A stretch of DNA of 64,000 bases from NCBI RefSeq assembly GCF_036250695.1, contig NZ_CP109427.1, positions 2,108,001 through 2,172,000 on the forward strand. Direction: 5' to 3'. Numbering within the stretch: position 1 is the stretch's first letter; each line of letters begins with the position of its first letter. Position numbers and translations under genes: made by a program. Shown piece after piece: positions 18,369-28,438 of the stretch. Below the pieces are notes generated by a model. It was not told the DNA's origin and did not search any database. It worked only from the letters and a program-made list of their open reading frames with translations. Source of the DNA: Streptomyces sp. NBC_01497. Its GTDB lineage: Bacteria > Actinomycetota > Actinomycetes > Streptomycetales > Streptomycetaceae.

Positions 18369-18929
18369 ATGGAGGCACACGCGCGTACGGGCGCGACACG
18401 CAGAGGTGCCCTCAGGGGCGCCGGGGCGGCCACGACGGCGGTACTCCTGGCGGGCTGCACCTCGTCGCAGCCGGCGGGACCGACCGCGGCGCAGCGGCGG
18501 GGCCAGGTGTCGGCGGCCCAGGCCGCGGCCCTGCGCACCCGCACGGCGGCGACCAGCAGGTCGCTGCTGGAACGCTACGACGCGGTCATCGCCCGCCACC
18601 CGTCCGAGGGGCCCCGGCTCGCGCCGCTGCGCGCCGCGGTGGCCGCGCACGTGAAGGCACTGGCGCCCGCCGGGGGCGCCCCCGCGTCGCCGCGGGCATC
18701 GGCCCCCGCCTCCGGCGACCCCGCGGGCGCGGCGGGCGGCCGGCCGGTCACCGTCCCCGCGGACCCGGTGGCGGCGGTGGGGACCCTCGCCACCGCGGAA
18801 CGGCAGGCGGGCCGGGACCAGACGGCCGCGCTCATGGACGCGCCGCCCGAACTCGCCAGGCTGCTGGCCTCGGTCGCCGCCGCGAACGCCGTCCACCTGT
18901 ACCTGCTGTCGCGAGGAGCCGGCTCATGA
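18369..18929 (+). CDS. Small secreted lipoprotein, helical
   Basis: This 186-aa protein begins with an Arg-Arg-containing signal (TRRGALRGAGAATTA) and a lipobox LLAGC with Cys30, so it should be an extracytoplasmic lipoprotein, perhaps Tat-exported. The mature part is helical, with an Ala/Pro/Gly-rich spacer near 105-130. Its second half (TAERQAGRDQTAALMD, then LLASVAAANAVHLYLL) has the helix pattern of ferritin-like DUF4439 proteins such as its neighbour. The ATG at 18369 has a GGAGG site 5 bases upstream; another ATG at 18351 has none. The stop overlaps the next start (ATGA). Confidence 0.75.
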   Translation: MEAHARTGATRRGALRGAGAATTAVLLAGCTSSQPAGPTAAQRRGQVSAAQAAALRTRTAATSRSLLERYDAVIARHPSEGPRLAPLRAAVAAHVKALAPAGGAPASPRASAPASGDPAGAAGGRPVTVPADPVAAVGTLATAERQAGRDQTAALMDAPPELARLLASVAAANAVHLYLLSRGAGS

Positions 18930-19366
18930 ACCGTGGGAGCAGCGGGGACAAGGACCTGGTGGCCGCCACCCAGGCAGCGCTCGGCGCGGAGCACGCGGCC
19001 GTGTACGGCTACGGCGTCGTGGGCGGCCGGATCACCGCCGCCCGGCGCGCGGAGGCGAACGCGGCGTACACGGCGCACCGGGCCAGGCGGGACACGCTCC
19101 AGCGTGCGCTGCGCGACCTGGGCGCGCGTCCGCAGGCCGCCGCGGCGGCGTACGCGCTGCCCTTCCCGGTGACCGGGGCCGCGTCCGCGCTGCGGCTCGC
19201 CGCACAGCTGGAGGACAAGGTCGCCGATGTGTACTCGGACCTCGTCCGCGCAGGTCAGGGATCTGTACGGGCCGACGCGGCGGACGCGCTGCGCGAGGCG
19301 GCCGTGCGGGCGGCCCGGTGGCGGAACTCCGGCGTAGCCTTTCCTGGGCTCGCCGAGCGGGCCTGA
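18926..19366 (+). CDS. Ferritin-like DUF4439 domain protein
   Basis: The 146-aa protein fits DUF4439, a four-helix ferritin-like domain: EHAAVYGYGVVGGRI in helix 1, AHRARRDTLQRALRDLGA in helix 2, then an Ala-rich spacer and ALRLAAQLEDKVADVYSDLV in helix 3. Glu and His that could bind metal are present in helices 1 and 2, but no enzymatic activity is established for the family. Translation is coupled to the lipoprotein gene, suggesting a physical or functional pair. Confidence 0.8.
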   Translation: MNRGSSGDKDLVAATQAALGAEHAAVYGYGVVGGRITAARRAEANAAYTAHRARRDTLQRALRDLGARPQAAAAAYALPFPVTGAASALRLAAQLEDKVADVYSDLVRAGQGSVRADAADALREAAVRAARWRNSGVAFPGLAERA

Positions 19367-19403
19367 ACCCGATCGGCGTGCACCGGAAGGACTTCAGGGA
19401 CGT

Positions 19404-20303
19404 ATGGCTTTCGAACCGCCTCGGCGGCTGGTGAGCGCGCTCACCGAGAGGTACGGCGCGCCCGGGGCGGACGCCTGGCTGGGGCGGCTGCCCGCGCTCG
19501 CCGCCGAGGCGGTGGCCCGGCGGGGCCTCGACGTGGAACGCGTGGTGGCGCCGGGCGGGCGGGACAGCCTGGTGCTGCTCGTGCGGCGTCCCGGCGCGGA
19601 GCCGGCCACGCTGAAGATCGCGCCGCCGTTCGCGGGGCCCGGCGCGGAACGCGGTGCCCTCGCCCACTGGAAGGGCTGGGGCGCCGCTCTCACCTATGAC
19701 ACGGACGGCACACCCGACGACGGCTCGGTGCTGCTGGAACGGCTGCGCCCCGAGGTGTCCCTGCGCTCCCTGCCCGACGCGAAGGCGCTGCTGGAGGGCG
19801 CGGACACGATCCGCAAGCTCTGGGTGGAGCCACCGGCCGGGCACGGCTTCGAGACCGTCGCGGAGCGCACGCTGCGCGAGGCGGCGCCGATGCGCGACGC
19901 GGGCGCGCCCGACGTGCTCGTCGACGCGGCGCTGGAGGCCCGGGCGGCCATGACGGCCTCCGCGAGCGAGTCGCTGCTGCTGCACGGCGCGTTCCGGCAG
20001 GGCAAGGTACTGGCGGGCGAACGCGCGCCGTGGCTGGCCGTGGGCCCCGAACCGGTCGTGGGCGAGCGCGCCTTCGACCTGGCCCGGCTGGCCCGCGACC
20101 GGGTCGAGGACCTGATCGCCTCCGAGTCGGGGGCGTCGACCGCGCGGCGGCGCGTGAACCGCCTGGCGGACTCGCTGGACGTGGACCGGGAGCGGCTGCG
20201 CGCGTGGACGCTGTACCGCGCGGTCGAGTCGGCGACCCGCGCGCTGCGCGCGGACCGGGACGCGGCGGCGGAAGTACTGCTGGAGTACGCGAGCTGGCTG
20301 TAG
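19404..20303 (+). CDS. Aminoglycoside-phosphotransferase-fold protein lacking catalytic residues (pseudokinase)
   Basis: This 299-aa protein aligns by eye with the APH(6)/StrA-type kinase family along its length: N-terminal WLGRLPALAAEAV, a beta-rich nucleotide lobe (SLVLLVRRPG, ATLKIAPP), LLERL, and the catalytic region. Where active members have HxDLHxxNVL and then AIDPEP-VGD, this one reads HGAFRQGKVL (H194-K201) and AVGPEPVVGE. The catalytic Asp is Ala196, the Mg-binding Asn is Lys201 and the DFG-equivalent Asp is Gly214. The frame is intact and codon use normal, so it looks maintained, not decaying. It probably binds a small molecule or protein without phosphotransfer. It does not support a resistance call. 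Confidence 0.8.
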   Translation: MAFEPPRRLVSALTERYGAPGADAWLGRLPALAAEAVARRGLDVERVVAPGGRDSLVLLVRRPGAEPATLKIAPPFAGPGAERGALAHWKGWGAALTYDTDGTPDDGSVLLERLRPEVSLRSLPDAKALLEGADTIRKLWVEPPAGHGFETVAERTLREAAPMRDAGAPDVLVDAALEARAAMTASASESLLLHGAFRQGKVLAGERAPWLAVGPEPVVGERAFDLARLARDRVEDLIASESGASTARRRVNRLADSLDVDRERLRAWTLYRAVESATRALRADRDAAAEVLLEYASWL

Positions 20304-20324
20304 GGGCCCGCCGGGGCGGCGAGC

Positions 20325-20408
20325 GGCGGTCAAGGACCGCCCTCACCGGGCCGGGTACCGGACGCGCGGCGGGTGCGGCGGGGCCCGGCGGCCTCACCGC
20401 ACCCGCCG
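20325..20408. terminator. Two hairpins between converging pseudokinase and proS genes
   Basis: A 7-bp hairpin (20325-20331 with 20335-20341, AAG loop) lies 22 bases after the plus-strand stop. A 12-bp stem (20367-20378 with 20397-20408) ends 4 bases before the proS stop and would serve proS on the minus strand. Confidence 0.75.
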
Positions 20409-20412
20409 GGGC

Positions 20413-22110
20413 TCACACCGTCAGGGCCGCGACGGCGTCCGCGAGCGGGAGTTCCTCGCGCTTGCCCGTACGGCGGTCCTTGAGTTCCACCACGCCCTCC
20501 CCGGCGCGGCGGCCCGCGACCAGGATCGACGGGACACCGATCAGCTCGGCGTCCGTGAACTTCACCCCGGGCGAGACACCCGGGCGCTCGTCGACCAGGA
20601 CCCGCAGGCCCTTCGCCGCGAGCTGTTCGGCGGCTTCGAGGGCCAGTTCGGTCTGGGCGGCCTTGCCCGCGGCGACGATGTGGACGTCGGCGGGGGCGAT
20701 CTCACGCGGCCAGCACAGGCCCTGCGCGTCCGCCGTCTGCTCGGCGATCGCGGCGACGACCCGCGAGATGCCGAGACCGTACGAACCCATGGTGACGCGG
20801 GCCGGCTTGCCGTCCTTGCCCAGGACGTCGAGCTGGAAGACGTCCGCGTACTTGCGGCCCAGCTGGAAGATGTGGCCGACCTCGATGGCGCGGTCGAGCT
20901 TCAGACCCGTACCGCACGCGGGGCACGGGTCGCCCTCCTGGACCACGACGACGTCGAGGTAGTCGTCGACCTCGAAGTCCCGGCCCGTGACGACGTCACG
21001 CGCGTGCGTGTCGGGCTTGTTGGCGCCCGTGACCCACGCCGTGCCCGGCGCGATCCGCGGGTCGGCGATGTAGCGGACCTTCAGGCCCTGCGGGCCCACA
21101 TAGCCGCGGACCAGGTCGGGCCTGTCCTCGAAGTCCTCCGCCGTGACCAGCTCGACCTCGGCGGGCGCCAGGTGCTCGCCCAGCTTGCCGAGGTCGACCT
21201 CGCGGTTGCCGGGCACGCCCACCGCGACGATCTCGCCGTCGACCTTGACCAGCAGGTTCTTCAGCGTCGCGGAGGCGGGCACGCCGAGGTGCGCGGCGAG
21301 CGCCTCGATGGTCGGGGTGTCCGGGGTGTCCAGCTCCACGAGGGGGCCCGGCGCCTGCGCCGCCTGCACGGCCGCGGTGAACCGGACCGCCTCCGTGTTG
21401 GCCGCGAAGTCGCAGGCCGGACAGTCGGCGAAGGTGTCCTCACCGGCCGCCGCGGGCGCCAGGAACTCCTCCGACGCCGAGCCGCCCATCGCGCCGGACA
21501 CCGCGGAGACGATCCGGAAGTCGACCCCGAGCCGCGCGAAGATCGCCCGGTAGGCCTCGCGGTGCAGGGCGTACGACTCGGCGAGGCCCTCGTCCGTCGT
21601 GTCGAAGGAGTACGAGTCCTTCATCAGGAACTCGCGCCCGCGCAGCACGCCCGAGCGGGGCCTCGCCTCGTCGCGGTACTTGGTCTGGATCTGGTAGAGG
21701 ATCACCGGCAGGTCCTTGTAGGACGTGCACTGGTCCTTGACGACCTGGGTGAAGATCTCCTCGTGCGTCGGCGCGAGGAGGTACTCGGCGCCCTTGCGGT
21801 CCTTGAGCCGGAACAGCAGGTCGCCGTACTCGTCGTAGCGCCCGCTCGCCTCGTACGCGTCCTTCGGCAGCAGCGCGGGCAGGAGCACCTCCTGCGCGCC
21901 GAACGCGTCCATCTCCTCGCGGACCACGCGCGCCACGTTGTCCAGGACCCTCTTGCCGAGCGGCAGCCAGGTCCAGATCCCGGCCGCGCTGCGGCGCACG
22001 AAGCCGGCGCGCACCAGGAGCTTGTGGCTGAGGGTCTCGGCGTCCGCCGGTTCCTCGCGCAGTGTCTTGGCCATCAGACGGGACATGCGCTGGACCTGGG
22101 ACCGGGACAT
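20413..22110 (-). CDS. proS: Prolyl-tRNA synthetase, bacterial type
   Basis: ProS charges tRNA-Pro with proline. At 565 aa it is the full bacterial form with the INS editing domain. Class II motifs: [13 protein letters not shown] in motif 1 surroundings, APTHEE and the [20 protein letters not shown] split motif 2, and [14 protein letters not shown] as motif 3. The editing domain spans about residues 220-385. I chose ATG 22108-22110 ([13 protein letters not shown]); an upstream ATG at 22161 adds 17 residues not expected in the family. Confidence 0.96.
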   Translation of the reverse strand: MSRSQVQRMSRLMAKTLREEPADAETLSHKLLVRAGFVRRSAAGIWTWLPLGKRVLDNVARVVREEMDAFGAQEVLLPALLPKDAYEASGRYDEYGDLLFRLKDRKGAEYLLAPTHEEIFTQVVKDQCTSYKDLPVILYQIQTKYRDEARPRSGVLRGREFLMKDSYSFDTTDEGLAESYALHREAYRAIFARLGVDFRIVSAVSGAMGGSASEEFLAPAAAGEDTFADCPACDFAANTEAVRFTAAVQAAQAPGPLVELDTPDTPTIEALAAHLGVPASATLKNLLVKVDGEIVAVGVPGNREVDLGKLGEHLAPAEVELVTAEDFEDRPDLVRGYVGPQGLKVRYIADPRIAPGTAWVTGANKPDTHARDVVTGRDFEVDDYLDVVVVQEGDPCPACGTGLKLDRAIEVGHIFQLGRKYADVFQLDVLGKDGKPARVTMGSYGLGISRVVAAIAEQTADAQGLCWPREIAPADVHIVAAGKAAQTELALEAAEQLAAKGLRVLVDERPGVSPGVKFTDAELIGVPSILVAGRRAGEGVVELKDRRTGKREELPLADAVAALTV

Positions 22111-22196
22111 GAGGGGCACTCCTGCGTTGCGTCGGTTGCGTGCGGCGGCGGGGCCGGGCATCTGGCAGGAGGGTAACCGGGGGCCGCCGCCCGGCG

Positions 22197-22787
22197 TTAA
22201 TCCGTTTCCGGGGCCCGGACGGGGCGGCGGCGCAGCGGCAGGGGCGCCCCCATCACCGCGTACGGGCGCGGCGCGCCGGGGAAGTGGACCTGGCGCGCGA
22301 GGTCCTGGTAGCCCAGCGAGCGGTACAGGCGGCGGGCGGGGCTCTCGACGTCGATCGCGGAGAGGATGGAGCGGGGCTGGGGCGCCCCGTCGGTGATCGT
22401 GGTGATCAGTTCCCGGCCGACACCGCGGGCCTGGAAGGACGGGTGCACATGCAGTTCCGTGATGACGAACGTGTCGTCGAGCCAGCCGTCGAGGTCCTCA
22501 CGGCGCAGGTACGGCTCGACCACGGTGGACCACCAGTGCGCGCGGTCGTTGGGCATCCCGTACACGAATCCGACCAGCCGGCCCTCGGGGGTGGTGGCGC
22601 CGAACGAGCGGCAGCCCGGGTACATCAGGTGGCGCAGCACGATGTGGTGCCGCACCCCGATCTCCTCCTGGCTGAGCCCGAAGGCGAGGGCCTGGACGGC
22701 CAGCGCGTCGTCGACGCGCGCGACCAGGTCGAGCGGACCCACCTGTACGTCCGGGGTCCGGGAGGCGTTCGCGGGGGTGATCGGCAT
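22197..22787 (-). CDS. GNAT family N-acetyltransferase
   Basis: This 196-aa protein has a GNAT core: [21 protein letters not shown] contains the acetyl-CoA-binding Q/RxxGxG/A element, followed by [12 protein letters not shown] typical of the last helix-strand. The substrate is unknown. It sits 17 bases downstream of a second GNAT gene and upstream of proS on the same strand; this trio is conserved in my recollection of Streptomyces chromosomes. Confidence 0.85.
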   Translation of the reverse strand: MPITPANASRTPDVQVGPLDLVARVDDALAVQALAFGLSQEEIGVRHHIVLRHLMYPGCRSFGATTPEGRLVGFVYGMPNDRAHWWSTVVEPYLRREDLDGWLDDTFVITELHVHPSFQARGVGRELITTITDGAPQPRSILSAIDVESPARRLYRSLGYQDLARQVHFPGAPRPYAVMGAPLPLRRRPVRAPETD

Positions 22788-22803
22788 GTGCCGAAACCTA
22801 CCG

Positions 22804-23649
22804 TCAGAACAGGACGCTCATGAAGGCGCCCACCTCACGGAATCCGACGCGGCGGTAGGCGGCCCTGGCGGGGATGTTGAAGTCGTTGACGTAGAGGCTG
22901 ACGACGGGTGAGACGTCGGCGAGCGCGTACCGTACGACGGCCGCCATGCCCGCTTCGGAGAGCCCCCGGCCCCGGTGGGCGGGGTCGACCCAGACGCCCT
23001 GGATCTGGCACGCCTGGGGGGTGGCGGCGCCGATCTCCGCCTTGAAGATCACCCGGCCGTCCTCGACGCGCGCGAAGGCCCGTCCCGAGCCGACGAGTTC
23101 GGCCACACGCGCCTGGTAGAGCAGGCCGCCGTCACCGGCCAGCGGGGAGACGCCGACCTCCTCGGTGAACATGGCCACGCAGGCCGGCATGAGGGTGTCT
23201 ATCTCGTCCTTGCGGATCCTGCGTACGTACGGGTCGGGGGCGACCTCGGGCGAGAGGCGCTCGGTGCGCATCAGCGGCTGGTTCGCGCGGACCTCCCGGG
23301 CGGGGCCCCAGCTCGGTTCGAGCAACCGCCACAGCCGGGCGGTGGATACCGCGGGGCCGACGATCGAGGAGCACCGCCGGCCGGCCCTGCGGGCGCGGTC
23401 GGCGAAGGCGCGCACGGCATCGGGGGTGGCGCATATCGGCACGAGGTTCGCGCCCGAGTAGCACAGCGAGCGCAGCCGCCCGTCCGCGTACCAGCCCCAC
23501 ATCTCGCCGCCGAGACGCCAGGGGTCGAGCCCCGCGACCTGGACGCGCGAGGTGACGAACGCGTTCTCGACGGGGTCGCTCTCCAGGAGCGCGAGGGCTT
23601 CCGGGAGGTCGCTGGGTTCGAGGACCCGGGTGGTGGTCTGCGTCAACAC
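22804..23649 (-). CDS. GNAT family N-acetyltransferase with N-terminal DUF4081 domain
   Basis: The 281-aa protein has two parts. Residues 1-130 match the DUF4081 region (VENAFVTSRVQVAGLDPWRLGGEMWGW), a degenerate GNAT-like fold. Residues 140-281 are a normal GNAT domain with IQGVWVDPAHRGRGLSEAGMAAVV and VSLYVNDFNIPARAAYRRVGF. The substrate is unknown. The start is GTG (23647-23649). It lies immediately downstream of ispG across a terminator. Confidence 0.88.
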   Translation of the reverse strand: MLTQTTTRVLEPSDLPEALALLESDPVENAFVTSRVQVAGLDPWRLGGEMWGWYADGRLRSLCYSGANLVPICATPDAVRAFADRARRAGRRCSSIVGPAVSTARLWRLLEPSWGPAREVRANQPLMRTERLSPEVAPDPYVRRIRKDEIDTLMPACVAMFTEEVGVSPLAGDGGLLYQARVAELVGSGRAFARVEDGRVIFKAEIGAATPQACQIQGVWVDPAHRGRGLSEAGMAAVVRYALADVSPVVSLYVNDFNIPARAAYRRVGFREVGAFMSVLF

Positions 23650-23826
23650 GTGGGGGCCTCACCGTACGGTCTGCTTGTCTGGGCACTGTACCTGGCGGCC
23701 TCGGCGCACGCCTCCCTCAGCTGCCCGCCGGGGAAGGGGCGGGCCCGGGACCGGCGGGTACGGCCGCTCCCAGGGCGGCAGACGGGTACGGCGCGGGCGC
23801 GGGGACGGACGGGCCCGGACAGCGGC

Positions 23827-23867
23827 GAGTCCCGTGACCTCCCCCGTCGGAAGGGGTCACGGGACTC
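23827..23867 (-). terminator. Hairpin downstream of ispG
   Basis: A perfect 13-bp stem (23827-23839 with 23855-23867) and 15-base loop lie 73 bases beyond the ispG stop, within the 290-base gap that separates ispG from the GNAT genes. Confidence 0.75.
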
Positions 23868-23939
23868 GCGGGGAACGCGGGGCGCCGGGCGCGCGGGCCC
23901 GGTCGCCGGGGCCGGCCGGGTGGGGCCCGGCCGCCTGGG

Positions 23940-25094
23940 TCAGCTGACGGAGACCTCGGGCTCGCCGGAGGCGATGCCGTCCTTCTCCATCTGCTCGGCC
24001 ATCTTCAGGGCCTCCTCGATCAGCGTCTCCACGATCTTGGACTCGGGCACGGTCTTGATGACCTCGCCCTTGACGAAGATCTGGCCCTTGCCGTTGCCGG
24101 AGGCGACACCGAGGTCGGCCTCGCGGGCCTCGCCCGGACCGTTGACGACGCAGCCCATGACGGCGACGCGCAGCGGCACCTCCATGCCTTCGAGGCCGGC
24201 GGTCACCTGGTCGGCGAGCTTGTACACGTCGACCTGGGCGCGGCCGCAGGACGGGCAGGACACGATCTCCAGGCGGCGCTGGCGCAGGCCGAGCGACTCC
24301 AGGATCTGCTGGCCGACCTTGACCTCCTCGACCGGCGGGGCGGACAGGGAGACCCGGATGGTGTCGCCGATGCCCTCGCTGAGCAGGGCGCCGAACGCGA
24401 CGGCGGACTTGATGGTGCCCTGGAAGGCGGGACCCGCCTCCGTCACGCCGAGGTGCAGCGGGTAGTCGCACTGCTGCGCCAGCAGCCGGTAGGCGTTGAC
24501 CATGATGACCGGGTCGTTGTGCTTGACCGAGATCTTGATGTCCCGGAAGTCGTGCTCCTCGAAGAGGGACGCCTCCCACAGCGCGGACTCGACGAGCGCC
24601 TCGGGCGTCGCCTTGCCGTACTTCTCCAGCAGCCGCTTGTCGAGGGAGCCCGCGTTGACGCCGATGCGGATCGGGGTGCCGCTGTCCTTCGCGGCCTTCG
24701 CGATCTCCCGCACCTTGTCGTCGAACTGCTTGATGTTGCCCGGGTTGACCCGGACCGCGGCGCAGCCGGCGTCGATCGCGGCGAAGACGTACTTGGGCTG
24801 GAAGTGGATGTCGGCGATGACCGGGATCTGGGACTTCTTCGCGATGGTGGAGAGGGCGTCCGCGTCGTCCTGTGTCGGGCACGCGACCCGGACGATCTGG
24901 CAGCCTGACGCCGTCAGCTCCGCGATCTGCTGGAGAGTGGCCCCGATGTCCGAGGTGCGTGTGGTGGTCATCGACTGGACGGACACCGGCGCGTCGCCAC
25001 CGACCGCCACGGAACCGACGTGGATCTGACGGCTGACCCTGCGGTCGGCGAGCTTGGCAGGAACGGACGGCATTCCGAGAGAAATCGCAGTCAT
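23940..25094 (-). CDS. ispG: 4-hydroxy-3-methylbut-2-enyl-diphosphate synthase
   Basis: IspG (GcpE) is the iron-sulfur enzyme that converts MEcPP to HMBPP in the MEP isoprenoid pathway. The protein is 384 aa, the two-domain bacterial form. The 4Fe-4S ligands are visible in SCPSCGRAQ (CxxC), [12 protein letters not shown] (third Cys) and the following Glu. The substrate barrel has [10 protein letters not shown] and VKHNDP. I chose ATG 25092-25094 ([14 protein letters not shown]); the 18 upstream residues in frame look non-coding. rseP and dxr lie upstream on the same strand. Confidence 0.96.
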   Translation of the reverse strand: MTAISLGMPSVPAKLADRRVSRQIHVGSVAVGGDAPVSVQSMTTTRTSDIGATLQQIAELTASGCQIVRVACPTQDDADALSTIAKKSQIPVIADIHFQPKYVFAAIDAGCAAVRVNPGNIKQFDDKVREIAKAAKDSGTPIRIGVNAGSLDKRLLEKYGKATPEALVESALWEASLFEEHDFRDIKISVKHNDPVIMVNAYRLLAQQCDYPLHLGVTEAGPAFQGTIKSAVAFGALLSEGIGDTIRVSLSAPPVEEVKVGQQILESLGLRQRRLEIVSCPSCGRAQVDVYKLADQVTAGLEGMEVPLRVAVMGCVVNGPGEAREADLGVASGNGKGQIFVKGEVIKTVPESKIVETLIEEALKMAEQMEKDGIASGEPEVSVS

Positions 25095-25210
25095 CTGCTG
25101 TGCAACCCCAAGTGTGGACCTGGTCCCGAGATCGGCGGGCTCCAGCACCTGAGATTACGCCACCGCGGAACGGCCGGTCACATCAGCGGTGAGTGTCCAC
25201 CCGAAAGTAA

Positions 25211-25239
25211 GCAGCCGGACATCCAAGATGTCCGGCTGC
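25211..25239 (-). terminator. Perfect hairpin between rseP and ispG
   Basis: A 13-bp stem (25211-25223 with 25227-25239) closes a three-base loop 40 bases beyond the rseP stop. ispG therefore probably has its own promoter or relies on read-through. Confidence 0.85.
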
Positions 25240-25278
25240 CGTCACGCGGGGCTGTCGGCCCCTGGCGGGGCCGTCGGA

Positions 25279-26580
25279 TCAGGTGATCTTGACGGGGTTG
25301 ACCACGTCGGCGATCAGGACGAGGGCGGTGAAGCAGACGAAGAGACCGGCCACCACGTACGCCACCGGCATGAGCTTCGCCACGTCGAACGGGCCCGGAT
25401 CCGGGCGGGAGAAGACGCGTGCGATGTTGCGCCGCAGGGCCTCCCACAGGGCCCCCGCGATGTGCCCGCCGTCCAGCGGGAGCAGCGGGACCATGTTGAA
25501 CAGGAACAGGGAGAGGTTGAACCCGGCGAGCAGGAACAGCATCATCGCGAGCTGGCTCTCGGCCGGCACGTGCAGCGTCATCACCTCGCCGCCGATGCGG
25601 GCGGCTCCGACGACGCCCACGGGCGAGTCCGCGTCGCGCTGCTTGCCCTCGAAGGCGGCGCCCCAGAGGCCGGGGATCTTGCTCGGGAGGTCGACGAGCC
25701 GGTCCACGCTGTCGCCGATCATGCCGCCCATCCGGTTCACGGACTGGCCGAACGTCAGCGGGACGATCTTCGTCTGGGCGGCGAAGCCGAGGTATCCGGC
25801 GGCCTGGTACTTGCCCGGGACGACGTCTCCGTTGGAGTCCTTCGTGGCCACTATGTTCTTCAGCAGGTTCGCGTGGAGCACCTGCTGGTGGCCGTCCCGC
25901 TCGATCGTGAGGGTGGCGGGGCCGATGGTCCGGCGGATCTTGTTCGAGAGGGTGTTCCAGTCGTCGACCTTCTGCCCGTCGAAGGCGAGGATCTTGTCGC
26001 CCTTGCGCAGTCCGGCCGCCGTGGCGGGCGAGACCGGGTCGCCCGGACGGCAGGTCTGGCGCTTGTCGCTCTGAGAGATGACGCACTTCTGCACGCCGCC
26101 GACATCGGTGGTCTGGGTCTGGAAGCCGTAGCTCATCGCGACGCCGAAGAAGATCACCGCGGCGAGGACGAGGTTCATGAACGGCCCGGCGAACATGACG
26201 ATCACGCGCTTCCACGGCTTGCGCGTGTAGAAGAGGCGGTCCTCGTCGCCCTCCTCCATCTCCTCGAACGCGGCCGAGCGGGCGTCCTCGATCATGCTGC
26301 GCCAGGGCGAGGTGGAGCGGGACTCGATCCGCCCGTCGGCACCGGGGGGGAACATCCCGATCATGCGGATGTAGCCGCCCATCGGGATGGCCTTGAAGCC
26401 GTACTCCGTGTCACCCCGCTTCCGCGAGAAGATCGTCGGACCGAAGCCGACCATGTACTGCGGAACGCGGATGCCGAACATCTTCGCGGTCGACAGGTGG
26501 CCGAACTCGTGGAACGCGATGGAGAACAGCAGGCCGAAGGCGAAGATCACAATGCCGATGACCGTCAGAAGAATCGTCAT
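25279..26580 (-). CDS. rseP: Site-2 intramembrane metalloprotease (RseP family)
   Basis: This 433-aa multi-pass protease cleaves membrane-embedded substrates such as anti-sigma factors or signal-peptide remnants. The zinc motif HEFGH is at residues 24-28 in the first membrane helix and the third ligand motif LPLDGGH near residue 370. A PDZ domain ([20 protein letters not shown]) occupies the periplasm-side loop around residues 180-270. The ATG overlaps the dxr stop (ATGA). The dxr-rseP-ispG order is conserved in actinobacteria. Confidence 0.94.
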   Translation of the reverse strand: MTILLTVIGIVIFAFGLLFSIAFHEFGHLSTAKMFGIRVPQYMVGFGPTIFSRKRGDTEYGFKAIPMGGYIRMIGMFPPGADGRIESRSTSPWRSMIEDARSAAFEEMEEGDEDRLFYTRKPWKRVIVMFAGPFMNLVLAAVIFFGVAMSYGFQTQTTDVGGVQKCVISQSDKRQTCRPGDPVSPATAAGLRKGDKILAFDGQKVDDWNTLSNKIRRTIGPATLTIERDGHQQVLHANLLKNIVATKDSNGDVVPGKYQAAGYLGFAAQTKIVPLTFGQSVNRMGGMIGDSVDRLVDLPSKIPGLWGAAFEGKQRDADSPVGVVGAARIGGEVMTLHVPAESQLAMMLFLLAGFNLSLFLFNMVPLLPLDGGHIAGALWEALRRNIARVFSRPDPGPFDVAKLMPVAYVVAGLFVCFTALVLIADVVNPVKIT

Positions 26581-27830
26581 GCGTGAGCCTCCGCTGTGGC
26601 CTTCCGTACGAGTTCCGTGGCCCGGGCGCGGGCCCAGGTCTCTGCTTCGAGGACGTCCGGGACGGTCAGCCGGGTTCCCCCGCCGGGCCGGCCGTGTTCG
26701 CCGACGACCTCGGTGACGGTGTCCATGATGCCGTTGAACGGGAGCCGGCCGGCCAGGAACGCGTCGACGCACTCCTCGTTCGCCGCGTTGAACACCGCGG
26801 GGGCCGTGCCGCCGAGCGCTCCCACGTGGCGCGCGAGGGCCACGGACGGGAACGCCTCGGTGTCCAGCGGGAAGAACTCCCACGTCGACGCCTTCGTCCA
26901 GTCGAAGGCCGGGGCCGCGTCCGGTACGCGCTGCGGCCAGCCCAGGCCGATCGCGATCGGGCCGCGCATGTCGGGCGGGGTGGCCTGGGCGAGCGTCGAG
27001 CCGTCCGTGAACTCCACCATCGAGTGCACGTACGACTGCGGGTGGACGACGACCTCGATGCGCTCGAACGGGATGTCGTACAGCAGGTGCGCCTCGATCA
27101 CCTCCAGCCCCTTGTTGACGAGGGTCGCGGAGTTGATCGTGATCACCGGGCCCATGGCCCAGGTGGGGTGGGCGAGCGCGTCCTGCGGTGTGACACCGGC
27201 GAGTTCGGCCCGCGTACGGCCGCGGAAGGGGCCCCCCGACGCGGTCACGACGAGCTTGCGGACATCGGCCCTGGTGCCGGCCGCCACCGCCTGGAAGAGG
27301 GCCGCGTGCTCCGAGTCGACGGGGATGATCTGGCCGGGCTTGGCGAGCGCCTTGACCAGCGGGCCGCCGACGATGAGCGACTCCTTGTTGGCGAGCGCGA
27401 GGGTGCGGCCCGCCTCCAGCGCGGCGAGGGTCGGCGCGAGGGCGATGGACCCGGTGATGCCGTTGAGGACCGTGTGGCACTCGGACGCGGCGAGATCGGT
27501 GGCCGCGTCCGGGCCCGCGAGGATCTCGGGCAGCGGCTCCCCGGGCCCGTACTCGGCCCGCAGCGCCTCCTTCAGCGCCGGTACGGCGTCCTCCCGCGCG
27601 ACGGCGACCGCGGCGACCCGCAGCAGGCGCGCCTGCTCCGCCAGCAGGGCCACCCGGCCGCCCGCGGCGGACAGCGCGGTGACGCGGAAGCGGTCGGGGT
27701 TGCGCAGGACCAGGTCGATGGCCTGCGTGCCGATGGATCCCGTGGAGCCGAGGACGACGAGGTCCCGGCGGCCTTCGGCCGGATCGAAGGCGATGTGGGG
27801 ATCCGCGAGAGGGGCTGCACTGTCGCTCAT
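26577..27830 (-). CDS. dxr: 1-deoxy-D-xylulose-5-phosphate reductoisomerase
   Basis: Dxr makes MEP from DXP using NADPH, the first committed step of the MEP pathway. The 417-aa protein has the NADPH-binding [26 protein letters not shown], the metal-site DSEHAALFQ and TASGGPFRG. The C-terminal helical domain is complete. I chose ATG 27828-27830 ([12 protein letters not shown]); an ATG three codons upstream is also possible. It is translationally coupled to rseP. Confidence 0.95.
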   Translation of the reverse strand: MSDSAAPLADPHIAFDPAEGRRDLVVLGSTGSIGTQAIDLVLRNPDRFRVTALSAAGGRVALLAEQARLLRVAAVAVAREDAVPALKEALRAEYGPGEPLPEILAGPDAATDLAASECHTVLNGITGSIALAPTLAALEAGRTLALANKESLIVGGPLVKALAKPGQIIPVDSEHAALFQAVAAGTRADVRKLVVTASGGPFRGRTRAELAGVTPQDALAHPTWAMGPVITINSATLVNKGLEVIEAHLLYDIPFERIEVVVHPQSYVHSMVEFTDGSTLAQATPPDMRGPIAIGLGWPQRVPDAAPAFDWTKASTWEFFPLDTEAFPSVALARHVGALGGTAPAVFNAANEECVDAFLAGRLPFNGIMDTVTEVVGEHGRPGGGTRLTVPDVLEAETWARARATELVRKATAEAHA

Positions 27831-27946
27831 GGGACCCATTCTTGCCCCATCCGCCGCGGGCGCTGACAACGGAGGGGCGGGCGCCACCCGATCCGTGGGG
27901 CGCGCGGGGCCCCCTCCCGCGCCGTCGCCCGTGGTCCGGGGGGTGT

Positions 27947-28438
27947 TCAGTACGGTGTGCGGACGCCGAGGCACCCGCGCAGACGCGCCATGTCGTGGCG
28001 GTCGCGGTCCGTCGGTTCGTACCCCTGGTGGAAGTACACCTGCTGCTCGGCCGAGACACACGGCACGGCCCTGCCCGCGACGGTGCCCGAGGTGAAGCAC
28101 GACGCCGGGTAGTGGAACGGCGCGCCGGGGTCGAAGGACGACTGCCGCGCGGAGCCGTCGGACGCGAAACGCAGCGGGTGAAGGTCCAGTTCCCGGCCGT
28201 CGGGACGGGCCAGGACGAACCGTACGGGCCGCGCGTCGAGGCTCTCCACGTAACCGGCGGCCCGGAGCGCGGCCACCAGGGCCGGTTCGTGTTCGGCGCG
28301 GTGGCACAGGTCGACGTCGCGGTGCGGGCGCGTCTGCTCGCCGACGAGAGCGTCGATGCCCCAGCCGCCGGCGAGCCAGACGTCGGCGGCTGCCTCCCGC
28401 GCGAGCGCGAGGACCGCCAGGACGTCCCCGGCCGCCAT
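27947..28438 (-). CDS. Nucleotidyltransferase-fold protein (aminoglycoside/lincosamide nucleotidyltransferase-like)
   Basis: The 163-aa protein has [25 protein letters not shown], the Gly-Gly-Trp-Gly...Asp-x-Asp pattern of the minimal nucleotidyltransferase family that includes Lnu(A) and AadB. Both Asp residues of the metal site (DVD) and a later LDLHPL are present, so it may be active. Resistance cannot be assumed: most chromosomal members have unknown substrates. The ATG at 28436-28438 is preferred over an upstream in-frame start at 28507, which would read through a degenerate repeat region. Confidence 0.7.
   Translation of the reverse strand: MAAGDVLAVLALAREAAADVWLAGGWGIDALVGEQTRPHRDVDLCHRAEHEPALVAALRAAGYVESLDARPVRFVLARPDGRELDLHPLRFASDGSARQSSFDPGAPFHYPASCFTSGTVAGRAVPCVSAEQQVYFHQGYEPTDRDRHDMARLRGCLGVRTPY

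Noticed and set aside
17664-18896. 410-codon minus-strand version of rimP
   Set aside because: The upstream extension covers the divergent lipoprotein gene and is Arg-rich; RimP is complete from 18161.
19404-20303. Aminoglycoside resistance gene
   Set aside because: All catalytic positions are substituted, so phosphotransfer is not expected.
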